The notes below the pieces were generated by a model, which was not told the origin of the DNA, searched no databases, and worked only from the letters and a program-made list of their open reading frames with translations. A stretch of 64,000 nucleotides of DNA, taken from NCBI RefSeq assembly GCF_024979235.1, contig NZ_JANLCM010000002.1, positions 558,001 through 622,000 on the forward strand, read 5' to 3'. Shown here one piece after another: positions 63,072 through 64,000 of this stretch. Source of the DNA: Herbiconiux aconitum (GTDB lineage: Bacteria; Actinomycetota; Actinomycetes; Actinomycetales; Microbacteriaceae). The first letter of the stretch is position 1. Every line of letters starts with the position of its first letter. The position numbers and the translations under genes were made by a program.

Positions 63072-63746
63072 TCAGGATGCGGCCAGCCGCGGAGCGAGTT
63101 CTGCGATGCGACGGCTCAGCTCGGAGTAGGCGGCGTCGAAGGCGGCAGCGGTGCCGATCCGAACCGGGTCGGGGATCGACCAGTGGAGGTTTCCCGACAT
63201 GCCCAACTCTTCATGGGCGTTGTCGCAGACGGTCACGACGAAGTCGGTGTCGGTCAGAAGGTCGTCGAGGAGGCGCGGCTGCTCACCCGAGAGCGTCAGC
63301 TGGTGGCGTTCGGCGGTGGCGATTGCCCCAGCGTCGATGCGGTCGGCCGGATGCGTGCCCCCGGAGGCCACCGGGATGCTCGACTGCTGGTTCCACAGCG
63401 CAGCCGCGAGCTGAGAGCGGGCCGAGTTGGCCGTGCACACGAACACCACGCGGTCGGCGTGCTCCGCGGCTCCCGGAGTGAGTCCGTCGAGCGCGCTGGC
63501 GGTCAGGCGCACGTAGGAGCGTCGCTTGTCGGCCTCCGAGCGGGAGCGGGACACCATGCCGACGGCTTCGAGCGTGTTCAGGTGGTGGGTGATGAGATTG
63601 GCGGGGATGCCGAGCGCGACCCGGATCTCGGTGGGGGAGAGGTCGCCGAGCGTGAGCAGGTCGACGATGCGGAGCCGGGCCGGCTCGCTGAGCGCGGCGT
63701 GCTTCGCGGCACGCCATTCCGTGGTTCCAGTTATCTCAATGTTCAT
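63072..63746 (-). CDS. ArsR-type regulator fused to an ArsC domain
   Basis: 224 residues. The N-terminal winged helix-turn-helix (about 10-88: ALSEPARLRIVDLL, GIPANLITHHLNTLEAVGMV) is followed directly by an arsenate-reductase domain (about 98-224) with catalytic Cys104 in FVCTANSARSQLA and a second Cys174 in VTVCDNAHEE. The usual As(III) site (ELCVCDL-type) of ArsR is absent. ArsR-ArsC fusions are known in other bacteria. As the first gene of the ars unit and divergent from the aquaporin gene, it probably binds the palindrome between them. Confidence 0.9.
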   Translation of the reverse strand: MNIEITGTTEWRAAKHAALSEPARLRIVDLLTLGDLSPTEIRVALGIPANLITHHLNTLEAVGMVSRSRSEADKRRSYVRLTASALDGLTPGAAEHADRVVFVCTANSARSQLAAALWNQQSSIPVASGGTHPADRIDAGAIATAERHQLTLSGEQPRLLDDLLTDTDFVVTVCDNAHEELGMSGNLHWSIPDPVRIGTAAAFDAAYSELSRRIAELAPRLAAS

Positions 63747-63753
63747 TGTTTCA

Positions 63754-63786
63754 ATCTTGACTGAACTAGTTGGTCTGAGTCAAGAT
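63754..63786. promoter_or_regulatory. Palindromic divergent ars promoter/operator
   Basis: ATCTTGACT (63754-63762) and AGTCAAGAT (63778-63786) form a perfect 9-bp inverted repeat with a 15-bp spacer. Read on either strand the arms give TTGACT, an 18-bp gap and CAAGAT, i.e. a -35 and -10 for both directions. The -10 ends 7 nt before the fusion ATG (63746) and 8 nt before the aquaporin ATG (63795), implying leaderless mRNAs. Confidence 0.65.
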
Positions 63787-63794
63787 GAGCCGAC

Positions 63795-64000
63795 ATGAAA
63801 AGCGAGCAACGTCATCCTCCAGTTCCTTCCCGGCCGCACCTGGTGCGCCGGGTGGCTGCCGAATTCGTCGGCACCGGACTGCTCGTGACGGTGGTCGTCG
63901 GTTCCGGCATCGCCGCGCAGCAGCTCTCGCCCGGCGACGTCGGGTTGCAACTGCTGGAGAACAGCCTCGCGACCGCGCTCGGACTCACCGTGCTGATCCT
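63795..64000 (+). CDS. Aquaporin/MIP family channel (5' part only)
   Basis: 68 residues visible from ATG 63795 before the window ends. After a basic N-terminus comes helix 1 with AAEFVGTGLLVTVVVGSG, the typical MIP start, then helix 2 beginning at ENSLATALGLTVLI; the NPA boxes lie outside the window. Sitting divergently from arsenate reductases, it is probably the arsenite-efflux type aquaglyceroporin (AqpS-like). Confidence 0.8.
   Translation, partial: MKSEQRHPPVPSRPHLVRRVAAEFVGTGLLVTVVVGSGIAAQQLSPGDVGLQLLENSLATALGLTVLI

Overview
The window is chromosomal DNA of a high-G+C actinobacterium. The best fit is the family Microbacteriaceae (Leifsonia, Herbiconiux, Subtercola and relatives). The reasons are the strong G/C third-position bias, a Rho factor with a long Arg/Asn/Gln-rich insert, the order lysA-hom-thrC-thrB-rho-prfA-prmC-tsaC-wecA/tagO-atp, mycothiol-type arsenate reductases, and many genes that appear to be transcribed without a 5' leader. 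I see no rRNA, CRISPR array, phage or insertion sequence. One tRNA is present. No gene-free stretch exceeds 300 bases; the longest is 43853-44137.

Layout. 1-4.1 kb: secreted TPM-domain protein (cut by the window edge), class I amidotransferase, NlpC/P60 cell-wall hydrolase, a 48-residue acidic protein and tRNA-Arg(CCG). 4.1-12.5 kb: transglutaminase-like protein, argS, an LmeA-like lipid-binding protein, then the aspartate-family pathway lysA, hom, thrC, thrB with overlapping stops and starts. 12.7-17.9 kb: rho, prfA, prmC, a small membrane protein and tsaC. 17.9-26.6 kb: WecA/TagO-type lipid carrier glycosyltransferase, an AtpI-like protein and the whole F1Fo ATP synthase operon (atpB-E-F-H-A-G-D-C), closed by a clear terminator. 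26.7-39.2 kb: yaaA, ogt, proS, nusA, ylxR, infB, rbfA, mutY, a kinase homologue with a damaged P-loop, truB, two small membrane proteins and ribF. This is the translation/RNA-processing block, and rimP is missing from its usual place before nusA.

39.2-52.6 kb is accessory metabolism: a CynX-type transporter, deoC with a full aldehyde dehydrogenase and a catalytically empty half-size homologue, a Rossmann/DUF2867-like protein, an SGNH hydrolase, a leftward psuG-kinase-M20 peptidase operon (pseudouridine breakdown), and a SNF2-type helicase. 52.6-55.3 kb holds the most distinctive module: a lipoprotein, an ECF sigma factor, a membrane protein that repeats the lipoprotein's outer domain behind a cytoplasmic tail and one membrane helix (a likely anti-sigma factor), and a polytopic membrane protein. 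A Tat-like exported protein follows. 56.6-61.9 kb: an ABC-F protein with an attenuator-like leader, a membrane protein, an NmrA-like oxidoreductase, a VOC protein and a formylglycine-generating enzyme with both copper-binding cysteines. 61.9-64 kb: an arsenic locus with two ArsC proteins and an ArsR-ArsC fusion, divergent from an aquaporin gene that runs off the end.

Three regulatory observations deserve attention. (1) A perfect 9-bp inverted repeat in the ars intergenic region appears to supply the -35 and -10 boxes of two superimposed divergent promoters whose transcripts would begin at or next to their start codons. (2) The ABC-F leader has a nine-codon ORF placed exactly like other leaderless genes here, followed by competing hairpins. 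(3) A 10-bp hairpin, with an alternative pairing, covers part of the infB ribosome-binding site.
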